Below, piece by piece: positions 1-8,997 of a DNA stretch of 59,181 bases. This DNA is from WHSW01 sp963828755 (lineage in GTDB: Bacteria; Actinomycetota; Thermoleophilia; Solirubrobacterales; 70-9): contig CAWHFY010000004.1 of assembly GCA_963828755.1 (NCBI GenBank), positions 1 through 59,181 of the forward strand. The letters are read 5' to 3'. The notes below the pieces were generated by a model, which searched no databases, had not been told where the DNA came from, and was given only the letters and a program-made list of their open reading frames with translations. The stretch's first letter is position 1; every line of letters begins with the position of its first letter. A program made the position numbers and the translations under genes.

Positions 1-1
1 G

Positions 2-85
2 CGCGACTTCGGGCTGATGCTCGGCGCGCTTACGCTGGCCCGACTCGCGAGCGCCTACGACCCGCCATGGGGAGGGAGGTCCTAG
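2..85 (+). CDS. 3' end of an unidentified gene (partial)
   Basis: A reading frame is open from the window edge to a TAG at 83-85 and gives 27 residues ending in PPWGGRS. The composition (FGLMLGALTLARLASAY) looks like the amphipathic end of a helical protein. It lies just upstream of the next gene on the same strand. Too little remains to name a family, and a chance open frame cannot be excluded. Confidence 0.3.
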   Translation, partial: RDFGLMLGALTLARLASAYDPPWGGRS

Positions 86-95
86 GTCCGCTAGG

Positions 96-578
96 TTGAC
101 CGGCGTGGATCCAGAGGCCTGGACGGAGCAACACGCCGCGATCCTGAAAGGCCTGAGCCCGGCGGAGGCGGCGACGGTGATCCAGCTCTGGCGCGCCGCC
201 GCGGCCCACGGCACGCAGGTCGAGGGCGTCGAGCTGGCGGCGCCGTTTCAGCGCCACTTCACCGCCCGCGGGACGGGCGTTCCGGCCAACTTCGCGCTCG
301 TCCTGACCGCCGCCGAGGTCCACGCGTACAAGTTCGATCCCGCGCGGACCGAGCACCCGATCCGGGTCGGTCACGACCAGTTCTCGGAGCTCGCCGCGAG
401 CTGGCCGCGGGCCTCGGTGCGGGCGACCGAGGTGAAGCCCGGGCGCACCGCCTGGGGCGTCACCTTCGAGATCGACGGCAACCGGCCGATCCCGACCCGC
501 ACCCCGCGGGTGGGACGGAACGTCGCCGCCGGGATCGTGATCTCGGCGCTCGGCGGCGAGATCCCGACCGAGCCGTAG
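96..578 (+). CDS. hypothetical protein, 160 aa
   Basis: Unrecognised protein. The frame opens with TTG at 96; a GTG nine bases later is an equally possible start. The N-terminal half is helical (LSPAEAATVIQLWRAAAAHG). The middle (ANFALVLTAAEVHAYKF) resembles a beta-rich domain that evaluates cell or protein properties, followed by an Arg/Pro-rich tail. There is no signal peptide or membrane segment. It converges with the YciI-like gene, with a hairpin between them. Codon use matches the surrounding genes, which supports a real gene. Confidence 0.6.
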   Translation: MTGVDPEAWTEQHAAILKGLSPAEAATVIQLWRAAAAHGTQVEGVELAAPFQRHFTARGTGVPANFALVLTAAEVHAYKFDPARTEHPIRVGHDQFSELAASWPRASVRATEVKPGRTAWGVTFEIDGNRPIPTRTPRVGRNVAAGIVISALGGEIPTEP

Positions 579-601
579 GCACCGATGGCCCAAGCGACCA
601 C

Positions 602-621
602 GCTGAGCGGCGGCGCTCAGC
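602..621. terminator. convergent hairpin terminator
   Basis: Perfect 8-bp stem, GCTGAGCG at 602-609 and CGCTCAGC at 614-621, with a 4-base loop. It lies between the hypothetical gene ending at 578 and the convergent YciI-like gene, and overlaps that gene's stop. No U-run follows on either side, as is common for high-GC actinobacterial terminators. Confidence 0.55.
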
Positions 622-913
622 CCTCGAGCGGGCGGTGGGCGACCACGTTCCAGGGCTCGATCCGGTGGGCGGTCACGAGCCCGGCCGCGACGTAGGGATC
701 GGCAGCCACGAACTCCTCGACCCGGGCCGGGTCATCAACCGCGAACCCGAACAGGGCGCCGCGCGGCGGGTCGCCAAGTGCCCCGGCGATCACGAGCTCA
801 CCCCGCCCGGCCCATTCCTCGACCTGGGCGAGGTGGGCCTCACGGTGCGGCGGTCGCCGGTCGAGGATGTCCGGGACGTAGTCGTAGCTGAGCGCGGTCA
901 GGGCGACGGTCAC
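617..913 (-). CDS. YciI/YCII-like domain protein
   Basis: A 98-residue protein with the layout of the YCII family, small dimeric alpha-beta barrels of unknown or hydrolase-like role. It shows an N-terminal strand, then RPPHREAHLAQVEEWAGRGELVIAGAL, then FAVDDPARVEEFVAADPYVAAGLV, ending in a strand RIEPWNVV. The His of REAHL and the Asp of ADPY are the conserved polar positions of the family. It is cytosolic, with no transmembrane segment. The full family length is present. The substrate cannot be deduced. Confidence 0.82.
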   Translation of the reverse strand: MTVALTALSYDYVPDILDRRPPHREAHLAQVEEWAGRGELVIAGALGDPPRGALFGFAVDDPARVEEFVAADPYVAAGLVTAHRIEPWNVVAHRPLEG

Positions 914-946
914 GACCGGATCATGGCGCGGCTATAGATTCCGCGC

Positions 947-2225
947 GTGAGCGCGAAGACGTTCGTCTTCTTCCCCGAGGGCGCCTACGGGCCGACCAAC
1001 AACTGCGTCGGGATCGGCGACGTCCTGCGTCGCCGCGGTCATCGGGTCGTCTTCATCGCCGAGGAGTCGTTCGCCGGCACGCTCGAGGAGAAGGGGTTCG
1101 AGGAGCGGCTGATGCGGCTGACGCCGCCCGCCGAGACGGACGAGGACCCGGGCCAGTTCTGGAAGGACTTCATCCGCGACACCGCGCCGGTGTTCCGCAA
1201 GCCGACGATCGAGCAACTCGAGGGCTTCATCGGCCCGACCTTCGAGGCGCTCTGCGACGGCGCCCGCTACGTCGACGAGCGCCTGGTCGAGATCATCGAC
1301 GAGGTCGCGCCGGACGTGATCGTCGAGGACAACGTCGTCTCCTTTCCCGCCCTGCCGGCCTGCGGGCGCCCCTGGGTGCGGATCGTCTCCTGCAACCCGG
1401 CCGAGGTGAAGGACCCCGAGGTCCCCCCCACCTTCTCCGGCTATCCCGCCGACGACCGCTCGCAGTGGGACGCCTACCGGGCCGAGTACGAGCGCGCGCT
1501 CGGCCCGCTGCAGCGCTCGTTCAGCGAGTTCTGCGTGCGAGCGCGGCGCCCCACCGCTGCCGGAACTCGAGTTCGTCCACACCTCCGAGCACCTGAACCT
1601 GACGCTCTATCCGGCCGAGGTCGACTACCCGCGGGCCAATCCCCTCGGCGCCGGCTGGGACAACCTCGAGGCCGCCGTGCGCTCGACCGACGCCGCCTGG
1701 GAGCTGCCCGAGCCGCTTGCCTCCGGCGACGGCCCGCTCGTCTACCTCAGTCTCGGCTCACTCGGGTCCGCGGACGTCGAGCTGATGCGGTCGCTAATCG
1801 GCTCGCTCGCCGACTCGCGCTACCGGGTGATCGTCTCCAAGGGCCCGCAGCACGACCAGCTGGAGCTCGCGTCGAACATGGTCGGCGAGGAGTTCCTGCC
1901 GCAGACGTCGATCCTCCCGCAGGTCGACCTCGTGATCACCCACGGCGGCAACAACACCGTCACCGAGAGCCTCTACTTCGGCGTGCCGATGGTCGTCCTC
2001 CCGCTGTTCTGGGACCAGTACGACAACGCCCAGCGGATCGACGAGACCGGGTTCGGCGCCCGCCTCCCCACCTACGCGCACGAGCCGGACGAGCTCAGCG
2101 GCGCGATCGACCGGCTGCTCGCCGACGAGGCGCTGGCCGCGCGCCTCGAGGCGATCTCGGCGCGGCTGCAAGCGGCGCCCGGGACCGAGCGCGCCGCCAA
2201 GCTGATCGAGTCGCTGGCCGGCTAG
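947..2225 (+). CDS. GT1/MGT-family glycosyltransferase (frameshifted)
   Basis: UDP-glycosyltransferase-like protein of about 425 residues, starting at GTG 947. The N-terminal Rossmann half (PEGAYGPTNNCVGIGDVLRRRGHRV) accepts the acceptor substrate. The C-terminal half (from about 1,560) carries the donor-binding signature THGGNNTVTES, followed by FWDQYDNAQR. Such enzymes glycosylate small molecules, for example macrolides or lipids. The two halves lie in different frames, with the shift near 1,535-1,545, and the sequence reads smoothly across it. One missing or extra base is the simplest explanation. It stands alone, so the acceptor is unknown. Confidence 0.85.
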
Positions 2226-2241
2226 CCCACCCGCCCACCTT

Positions 2242-2290
2242 GCCGACGGGTTGATTTCGCCAGACAGGGCAACGGTTTCAACCCGTCGGC
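2242..2290. terminator. convergent inverted repeat, likely terminator
   Basis: Perfect 13-bp inverted repeat: GCCGACGGGTTGA at 2242-2254 and its complement at 2278-2290, separated by 23 bases. It sits between the glycosyltransferase and the convergent zinc-ribbon gene, so it can serve both strands. Confidence 0.55.
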
Positions 2291-2323
2291 GGTTCGCGCG
2301 CGCGGGTGGCGGGGTGGCTCGCG

Positions 2324-2810
2324 CTACGGCAGCGTCGTGAACTGGTCGCTCGGCCACGAGAAGTTGTCCTCGTGGTTGGTGACGCGGATCGGGAAGGTCT
2401 GGTTGCCGGCGTTGACGACGCAGCGAAAGCTCGCCTCGACCTCGGTCTGGTCGGCGTCGTCGGGGCAATCGACGGTGACCGTCGCCCCGTAGTCGGCGGC
2501 GTTGTCGACGATCGCCTTCTCGACCTGGTCGGCGTCGGGGCCGGGGGGCGACTCGAAGACCCCGGCGCGGTCGAGGCCGAACAGCGCCACGAGCGCGACC
2601 AGCCAGACCAGCAGACGCGCCGGCGAGCGCTTGCGCTTCGACGCGCTCTCGCTCTCGGCCGCGGGCGCCGGGTCGTCAGCGCGGCGCCTCGTCGCCCACG
2701 CTGATGACTGGCCGTTCGTCGCCCTCCCCGTTCGGCGAGAACCCGCATTCGGTGCACGGTTCCGCGTTGCCGGACTCGGTGTCCTCGCCGCATGCCGGGC
2801 AGGTGCGCAC
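2324..2810 (-). CDS. zinc-ribbon membrane protein with DUF4333-like domain (frameshifted)
   Basis: Reading from GTG 2810, the protein opens with a zinc ribbon (CPACGEDTESG ... CTECGF). An acidic/Ser-Ala linker follows, then one membrane helix (ARLLVWLVALVALFGL), then an extracytoplasmic part with two cysteines (TVDCPDD ... ASFRCVVN) and FPIRVTNHEDNFSW. The exported part resembles the actinobacterial DUF4333 fold; that assignment is by pattern and uncertain. The frame changes near 2,670-2,690 in the linker, where a TGA ends the N-terminal frame. No function is known. It is convergent with the upstream glycosyltransferase. Confidence 0.62.
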
Positions 2811-2871
2811 GCCGCGAGCTTAGGGGCGCCGCTGACGGGCGCTGCACCCCGGCCTCGCTATCGTCGGCGCG

Positions 2872-3882
2872 ATGGCGGTCGCAGAGGGCGCAAACCAAAA
2901 CGCGCGCAACGTACGCGTACTCGCCGCCGGCGGCACGATCTCGATGATCGAGGACAGCGGCGGCGGCGCGGGCTCCGCGACGCCCGAGCTCGACGCCGAC
3001 GCGCTCGTGGCCAGCCTGCCGACCCTCGATGGCCAGGGCGTCGAAGCGTCGACGGTCAGCAACCTGCCCAGCGCCCACCTGAGCCTCGCCGACCAGCTGC
3101 GGATCTGCCGCGCGGCGCGCGACTACGCGCGGCGCGGCATCGGGGTCGTCGTCACCCACGGCACCGACACGATGGAGGAGACCGCGATGCTCTGCGACGT
3201 CCTCCACGACGCCGAGGCTCCGATCGTCTTCACCGGCGCGATCAGGCCCGCCTCGGCGCCGGGCGCTGACGGCCCCGCGAACACCATGGACGCGATCAGC
3301 ATCGCCGCCAGCGAGGCCGCCGCCGGGATGGGCGTCCTGCTCTGCTTCGGCGGCGAGATCCACCACGCGCGCTGCGTGCGCAAGACCGACACCACCTCCC
3401 TGGTCGCGTTCTCCTCGCCGCAGACCGGCCCGCTCGGCCGCGTCTCGGAGGGCCATCCGACGATCTGGTCGCGGATCCCGCGCAACCCCCCGCTCGACCC
3501 GCCCCACCTCGACAGCCGGGTGGTGATCGTGCCGACCGCGTCGGGCGATGACGGCGCGCTCGCCCGTGCCGCGCTCGAGACCGAGCCCGACGGCGCCGTG
3601 ATCGGGACCCTGGGCGCCGGGCATCTGAACCCGAACCTGCTCGAGATCTGGCAGGACGCCGCCGAGCGGATCCCGGTGGTCGCCTACTGCCGCTCCGAGC
3701 GGGGCGTGATCTTGAACGCCACCTACGGCTACCGGGGCTCCGAGCAGGACCTACGAGCAACGGGGATCATCCCGGCCGGGTTCCTCTCTCCCCAGGCGGC
3801 GCGGATGAAGCTGCTCGCCTGCCTCGCCGCCGGGCTCTCGACCGACGAGATCCGCTGGGCCTTCCGCCAGGACGACGGCTGA
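2872..3882 (+). CDS. L-asparaginase
   Basis: Asparaginase/glutaminase-family amidohydrolase, 336 residues, which hydrolyses L-asparagine to aspartate and ammonia. Both catalytic threonine motifs are present: LAAGGTISM near residue 22, and THGTDTMEET near residue 100 with its Asp partner. The C-terminal domain has GTLGAGHLNPNL and SERGVILNATYGY. There is no signal peptide, so a cytosolic enzyme is likely. The length matches the family. It is a single gene followed by a GC-rich hairpin. The type I or II assignment and glutaminase side activity cannot be settled from sequence alone. Confidence 0.9.
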   Translation: MAVAEGANQNARNVRVLAAGGTISMIEDSGGGAGSATPELDADALVASLPTLDGQGVEASTVSNLPSAHLSLADQLRICRAARDYARRGIGVVVTHGTDTMEETAMLCDVLHDAEAPIVFTGAIRPASAPGADGPANTMDAISIAASEAAAGMGVLLCFGGEIHHARCVRKTDTTSLVAFSSPQTGPLGRVSEGHPTIWSRIPRNPPLDPPHLDSRVVIVPTASGDDGALARAALETEPDGAVIGTLGAGHLNPNLLEIWQDAAERIPVVAYCRSERGVILNATYGYRGSEQDLRATGIIPAGFLSPQAARMKLLACLAAGLSTDEIRWAFRQDDG

Positions 3883-3883
3883 A

Positions 3884-3928
3884 CAACTCCCGCGGCTGCT
3901 CGGCTTCGCGTCCGCGGCCGCGGGGTTG
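3884..3928 (+). terminator. hairpin after asparaginase gene
   Basis: CAACTCCCGCGGC at 3884-3896 pairs with GCCGCGGGGTTG at 3917-3928, with one bulged T and a 20-base loop. It begins two bases after the asparaginase stop codon, so a transcription terminator is the simplest reading. Confidence 0.5.
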
Positions 3929-4002
3929 AGAGTCCCGGCCGTTGGCCCGACCGGGCCGCGGATCCCGGCGGGGCTGTTCCCCGCGGGATAGGGTTCGCGC
4001 GC

Positions 4003-4824
4003 ATGAAGGTGCACCACCTCAACTGCGGCACCCTCTGTCCGTACGGGGGGAAGCTGGTCTCGGGCGAAGGGGGCTTCGGCGGCGCCCACATGGTCTGCCA
4101 CTGCCTGCTGGTCGAGGCCGGCGACTCGCTCGTCCTCGTCGATACCGGCTTCGGCACCGAGGACGCGGCGCATCCCTACCGGCGCCTCGGGGTCCCGTTC
4201 ACGGCCGCGTTTCGCCCGCGCGCCGAGCCCGGAGAGGCCGCGGTGACGCGGATTCGCGAGCTCGGCCTCGACCCCGCGGACGTCCGCCACATCGCCTGCA
4301 CCCACCTCGATCTCGACCACGCCGGCGGCCTGCCCGACTTCCCCGACGCCGAGGTCCACGTGTTCGCCCCCGAGCAGCCGGCGGCGCTGCACCCGAGCCT
4401 GCGCGACCGGGCCCGCTACCCGTCCTGCCACCTCGCGCACGGCCCGAAGTGGACCACCCACGAGGTCGACGGCGACACCTGGATGGGGTTCGAGAGCATC
4501 CGGGTCCTGCCCGGCGTCGACCCCGAGATCCTGCTGATCCCGCTGGTGGGCCACTCGCGCGGCCACAGCGGGGTCGCCGTCCGCGACGGCGACGGCTGGC
4601 TGCTGCACTGCGGCGACGCCTACTTTCATCACGGCCAGATGGAGAACCCGCCCCACTGCCCGCGCGCTCTGCGGCTGTTTCAAAAGGCGATGGCCGACGA
4701 CGGCTCGGCGCGCGCCGCCAACGAGGCGCGCCTGCACGAGCTCGCCGCCTCCGCCCCGCCAGGGCTGCAGATGTTCTGCGCCCACGATCGGATCGAGCTC
4801 GAACGGGTCGGAGGCGTCGCGTGA
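4003..4824 (+). CDS. metallo-beta-lactamase fold hydrolase (lactonase-like)
   Basis: MBL-fold metal-dependent hydrolase, 273 residues. The di-zinc motif THLDLDHAGG lies near residue 101. Later metal ligands are the His of GHSRGHSG, the Asp of HCGDAYF, and the His of CAHDR near the C-terminus. The HxDxDH arrangement and overall length resemble AHL-lactonase-like (AiiA/AttM) members, but the substrate is inferred only. There is no signal peptide. The stop codon overlaps the start of the next gene (GTGA), so translation of the two is probably coupled. Confidence 0.85.
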   Translation: MKVHHLNCGTLCPYGGKLVSGEGGFGGAHMVCHCLLVEAGDSLVLVDTGFGTEDAAHPYRRLGVPFTAAFRPRAEPGEAAVTRIRELGLDPADVRHIACTHLDLDHAGGLPDFPDAEVHVFAPEQPAALHPSLRDRARYPSCHLAHGPKWTTHEVDGDTWMGFESIRVLPGVDPEILLIPLVGHSRGHSGVAVRDGDGWLLHCGDAYFHHGQMENPPHCPRALRLFQKAMADDGSARAANEARLHELAASAPPGLQMFCAHDRIELERVGGVA

Positions 4825-5681
4825 GCGCCACGGTCAGCCGCGGGGCGGTCCTCGTCACCGGCAGCTCTACCGGGATCGGTCGCGCCTGTGCGCTCGGTCT
4901 CGACCGCGCCGGGTTCACCGTCTTCGCCGGGGTTCGCAAGGCGGAGGACGGCGAGCAGCTGCGCGCCGCGAGCTCCGAGCGCCTGACGCCGCTGATCCTC
5001 GACGTCACCGACGCCGGCCAGGTCGATGCCGCGGCTGCGGCGGTCGCCGAAGCCTCCGGAGGACGGCTCGCCGGGCTCGTCAACAACGCCGGGATCACCG
5101 TCCCGGGGCCGGTCGAGACGCTCGGCCTCGACGATCTTCGCCACCAGCTCGAGGTCAACGTCGTCGGCCAGGTGGCGATGACCCAGGCCGTCCTGCCACA
5201 GATCCGCGCCGCCCGCGGGCGGATCGTGCTGATCTCGTCGATCGGCGACCGCGGCGGGATCGCCTTCCTCTCGGCCTACAACGCGTCGAAGGCCGCGATC
5301 AGCGCGATCGGCGACGGCCTGCGCCAGGAGCTGAAGCCGTTCGGGGTCGACGTCTCGATCGTCGAGCCGGGCTCGATCGCAACCGAGATCTGGGACAAGG
5401 GCGATCGCGCCGCACCCGCGCTCCGCGCCGCGATGAACCCCGAGCAGCTCGAGCTCTACGGTGACCGGCTCGAGCGCTTCCAGGCCTTCGGCCGCAAGAC
5501 CGGCGCCGCAGGGCTCCCGCCCGAGGAGGTCTTCGAGGTGGTCGAGCACGCGCTCACGGCCGCGAAACCGAAGTCGCGCTACGTGGTCGGCCGCGAGGCG
5601 CGGATCCAAACGATCGCCCGCGCGCTGCTCACCGACCGCGGCTTCGACCGCTTGGTCGCGCGCCAGATCGACGGCGGCTGA
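4821..5681 (+). CDS. short-chain dehydrogenase/reductase
   Basis: Classical SDR, 286 residues, starting at the GTG at 4821 that overlaps the previous stop. It has the NAD(P)-binding TGSSTGIGRA near residue 13, NNAG near 90, the catalytic Ser in ILISSIGDRGG, and YNASK with Tyr and Lys. EPGSIATEIW follows, as in retinol-dehydrogenase-like SDRs. The coupled metallo-hydrolase upstream suggests a shared small-molecule or lipid pathway, though the substrate is unknown. The sequence is intact and of normal length. Confidence 0.9.
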   Translation: MSATVSRGAVLVTGSSTGIGRACALGLDRAGFTVFAGVRKAEDGEQLRAASSERLTPLILDVTDAGQVDAAAAAVAEASGGRLAGLVNNAGITVPGPVETLGLDDLRHQLEVNVVGQVAMTQAVLPQIRAARGRIVLISSIGDRGGIAFLSAYNASKAAISAIGDGLRQELKPFGVDVSIVEPGSIATEIWDKGDRAAPALRAAMNPEQLELYGDRLERFQAFGRKTGAAGLPPEEVFEVVEHALTAAKPKSRYVVGREARIQTIARALLTDRGFDRLVARQIDGG

Positions 5682-5684
5682 CCG

Positions 5685-6580
5685 CTAGCCCGGGGCGCGG
5701 GCGGTGATGATCCAGGTCGACGACGGAGCGAACACCCCGTCGTCGGTGACGAACTCGGAGAGCGCATCGGCGATCGCAGCCTCGAGTTGCGGGCGGATGC
5801 GCTCGGCGTCGTCGCCGGAGAGGCGGATGATCTCGCCTGCTGGGCCGATCGACATCAGCAGGGCGACCGCGCGGTCGAGGTCGCGGCCGATGCTGACGAC
5901 GATGTCGTTGCGGCGAAGGTCGATCTGCTCGAAGCCGGCGTGGACGAGGATCTCGGTGACGGTGTCGGCGTTTGCCATCGAGAACGGTCCTGGGCCGCAG
6001 GTCGGCTCGTCGGTCTGGTGGGGTCGGGCTCCTCGAGCCAGTTCTCGACCGCGAGCTCGGCCCGGTGCAGCCACTCGTTGTCGAGCTTGCGTCGCCAGAC
6101 GACCATGCACAGCCGACCTCCTGGTACGAGGCCGCCGCGAACGTTGCGAAGCGCCGCCACCGGCGAGGCGAAGAACATCGTCCCGAAGCGCGAGAAGGCC
6201 CGGTCGTAGATCGGCTCGAAAGTCGCCGTCTGCACGTCGGCGACCTCGAAGCTGACGTTCTCGATCCCCGCTTTCTCGGCCTCGGCGCGGCCCGTCTCGA
6301 TGAAGCGCTCGGCGACGTCGACCCCGTGCGCGGAGCCCGACTCGCCGACCAGCTCGGCGATCGCCGTCGTCGTGTCACCGAACCCGCAGCCGATGTCGAG
6401 GACTCGCTCGCCCGCGGCCGGCGGGAACAGTCGCAGCGCCGCGGCGCCGTGCATCCCGAGGCTGGTGACCACCTCGGCGCGGAAGGCATCGAAGCGGTCG
6501 AAGAGGACGCCGTTCCACGCCTCGTGGGCCTCCTCGTTCTCAGGCGCCACCGCGCCGGCCGCGCCCACCCCTTCGTCCAT
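5685..6580 (-). CDS. class I SAM-dependent methyltransferase (frameshifted)
   Basis: Methyltransferase of about 298 residues starting at ATG 6580. The SAM-binding motif I is VLDIGCGFGDTTTAIAELVG, followed by an acidic strand end (GVDVAERFIE). FEVADVQTATF and FSRFGTMFFASPVAALRNV resemble the UbiE/Methyltransf_11 group. The C-terminal part (ILVHAGFEQIDLRRNDIVVSIG ... STWIITARAPG) lies in another frame; the shift is near 5,990-6,030. It converges on the SDR gene. The methyl acceptor is unknown. Confidence 0.82.
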
Positions 6581-6675
6581 GCGCTGATGCTACGCCCGAT
6601 CCGCGTCGATGCCAACCCGCACCGCGCCTCGTGGTGAGGTTGACGCCCCCATCGACGCATAGGATTGCGGGCCGG

Positions 6676-7578
6676 GTGAGAGTTGCCGTCGTCGACATGG
6701 GCACCAACTCGACGCGGCTGTTGATCGCCGACGTCGTCGACGGCCGCGTGCGCGAAATCGAGCGCCGCTCCACCGTGACCCGGCTCGGCCGCGGCGTCGA
6801 CACCTCGGGCCAGCTGTCAGCCGAGGCGATCGACGACGTCTGCGAGGCGGTCGGCGCCTACCTGCCCGAGCTCGAGCGCCACGGGGTCGAGCGGGTGCGC
6901 GCGATCGCAACCAGCGCCGTCCGCGACGCCGCCAACCGCGACATGTTCCTGGCCGAGCTGCGCGAGCGGTTCGCCCTCGACGCCGAAATCCTCGACGGCG
7001 CCGAGGAGGCGCGGCTCACCTACCTGGGCGCCTACGCCGAGCGCCCGCCGGCGGAGAAGACGATGGTCGTCGACATCGGCGGCGGCTCGACCGAGCTCGT
7101 GATCGGCGACGGCCCCGACGTCGGCTTCTCGGCGTCGCTGCAGGCGGGCACCGTCCGCCACACCGAGCGCCACCTCGCCCACGACCCGCCCGAGGCCGCC
7201 GAGCTCGAACAGCTCGCGGGCGACGTCAGCGTGCTGATCGACGGCGCGCTCGAGGGCGCCGCCTTCGCCCGCGCCAACTACGGGATCGGGGTCGCCGGCA
7301 CCCCGACCTCGCTGGCCGCGATCGACCAGCAGCTCGACCCCTACGACCCGGAGCTCGTCCACGGGTACCGGCTCTCGCTCGAGTCGATCCAGCGGATGCT
7401 CGCGCTGCTCGCCTCGAAGCCGCTCGCCGAGCGGGTCCAGATCGTCGGGCTGCACGAGGGCCGAGCGCCGACGATCGTCGCCGGCGTCGTGATCCTGATC
7501 CAGGTGATGCGCGCGTTCGGGCTCTCGGAGATCGAGGTCTCCGAGCACGACATCCTCTGGGGAGCGGCGCTCTCCTAG
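6676..7578 (+). CDS. Ppx/GppA phosphatase (exopolyphosphatase / pppGpp hydrolase family)
   Basis: Actin-like ATPase-fold phosphatase of 300 residues that hydrolyses polyphosphate or pppGpp. The GTG at 6676 fits the family N-terminus: VAVVDMGTNSTRLLI is the phosphate-1 loop. VVDIGGGSTELVIG near residue 135 is the phosphate-2 loop and GVAGTPTSLAAID lies further on. It is the short form, the N-terminal domain pair without the HD-like extension of long Ppx. The TAG stop overlaps the stop of the convergent gene in a shared CTAG. Confidence 0.9.
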   Translation: MRVAVVDMGTNSTRLLIADVVDGRVREIERRSTVTRLGRGVDTSGQLSAEAIDDVCEAVGAYLPELERHGVERVRAIATSAVRDAANRDMFLAELRERFALDAEILDGAEEARLTYLGAYAERPPAEKTMVVDIGGGSTELVIGDGPDVGFSASLQAGTVRHTERHLAHDPPEAAELEQLAGDVSVLIDGALEGAAFARANYGIGVAGTPTSLAAIDQQLDPYDPELVHGYRLSLESIQRMLALLASKPLAERVQIVGLHEGRAPTIVAGVVILIQVMRAFGLSEIEVSEHDILWGAALS

Positions 7579-8921
7579 CAGCCGGGAATCGAGATCCCGC
7601 GGATCGACCCGAGCGAGCAGAACGCCGGCTTCGGGGTCAGGTTCTTGTTGAGCACGCCGAAGCCGCCCTCGCGACCCGGCAGCGACGGCTCCTCGACGAA
7701 GCGGTGCACGACCGCGAGCTGAATTCCGCGGACCCGCCTGAACATCTCGTAGAGCTCGCTGACCGCCTGCGCCGCAGCCTGCGGGCTGAACGGCTTGTCG
7801 CCGGCGGTCGAGACGCCGAACTCAGTCGCCCACAGCGGGCGCGCGCCGTCGCCGTAGCGGTCCATCACGTTCTGGACCTTGCCGAGGTAGACGCGCACGT
7901 CGCCCAGGTAGTCGTCGCCGGGCCCGACGCCCGGGTAGGGATGGATGCCGATCGCGTCGGCATGGGTGGCGGCGCCGCGCTCATACATCTGGATCAGGAA
8001 GTCGCGAAAGCCCATCGAGCCGCTGGTGTCCGTGTCGGCGTGCGGCGAGAGGCCGGCGCTGACCACGGTCGTCCCCGGGACCCGCTGGTGGAGGGCGTCG
8101 GCGACGGTCTTCAGCATCTGGGCGTAGTCGCCCGGCTCCGGCGGCCCGCCCCAATACCGCGGGTAGTTGGGCTCGTTCCAGACCTCGAACCCGGCCGAGT
8201 TCGGATAGCGCTTGGCGACCGAGACCGCGAACTGGGCGAACTCGTCGTAGTGACCCGGCGACGGGTGCTGCTCGTTGCGGCCCGCGGCGCAGGCGCCCGG
8301 GTTCGCCTGCGCGAAGCACGGCGCCCCGATCAGGACCCAGAGCGGCTTGATCCCGCGCGCCTGCAGCCGCTGGTACAGGACGTCGGAGCCGTACCAGTTG
8401 AACGCTCCCTTGGTCGGCTCGACGCCGGCCCACGGAATACTGGTGCGGGCGACCTGTGCGCCCGTTTGCGCCAGCAGGTCGAAAGCGGGCAGCGACTGGA
8501 AGATCCAGTCCTCGTTGAAGCCGAAGGTCGGCGGCGCGTTCGGAGTGGCGAGCAGCGGCGCCTGCGGCTGCAGCCGGTTCTCGCAGCGGTCGACGCGCCA
8601 GCGGTTGCCCTTGCGCTTCCAGACCGCGCGGCCGGCGCAGGCATAGGGGACCTCGCCCGGATAGACGCCCTCGGCGCGCCACTCGCAGATCCAGGTCGAG
8701 TAGTTGAGGCGCTTGCCCTTCTTCTGCGGGCCGCAGCGGCTGATCCGCTGCACGTCGATGGCGTTGCGCGTCTCGACGGTCTGCGTCGCCTTGGCGGCGA
8801 GCTTCGCCCGGTTGACGCCGTGTTCGGTGTCGCCGGGCTGGCTCGCGCCGGCGGCCGGCACGACGATCACGACCATCGCGAGGGCGGCGATCAGCGGGGT
8901 TGCGAGGCAGGTCCAGCGCAT
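7575..8921 (-). CDS. exported glycosidase-like protein, GH-A clan TIM barrel
   Basis: A 448-residue secreted protein. Residues 1-27 form a signal peptide (LIAALAMVVIVVPAAGASQ). Residues about 40-125 form a small Cys-containing N-terminal module (SRCGPQKKG, WICEWRAEG, YACAGRAV, DRCENRL). The rest is a clan GH-A barrel resembling GH39/GH5 enzymes. The putative acid/base Glu is in FEVWNEPNY and the nucleophile Glu in LWATEFGVS. It probably acts on an extracellular polysaccharide or glycoside; the substrate is unknown. The stop codon overlaps that of the convergent phosphatase gene. Confidence 0.82.
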   Translation of the reverse strand: MRWTCLATPLIAALAMVVIVVPAAGASQPGDTEHGVNRAKLAAKATQTVETRNAIDVQRISRCGPQKKGKRLNYSTWICEWRAEGVYPGEVPYACAGRAVWKRKGNRWRVDRCENRLQPQAPLLATPNAPPTFGFNEDWIFQSLPAFDLLAQTGAQVARTSIPWAGVEPTKGAFNWYGSDVLYQRLQARGIKPLWVLIGAPCFAQANPGACAAGRNEQHPSPGHYDEFAQFAVSVAKRYPNSAGFEVWNEPNYPRYWGGPPEPGDYAQMLKTVADALHQRVPGTTVVSAGLSPHADTDTSGSMGFRDFLIQMYERGAATHADAIGIHPYPGVGPGDDYLGDVRVYLGKVQNVMDRYGDGARPLWATEFGVSTAGDKPFSPQAAAQAVSELYEMFRRVRGIQLAVVHRFVEEPSLPGREGGFGVLNKNLTPKPAFCSLGSIRGISIPGC

Positions 8922-8997
8922 GTCGGATCACTCATCGGCGGCGGTCACTGAAACCTGAACCCGCCTGGCCGGGTCCCTCACGGTAGGGTGGGCAGCG

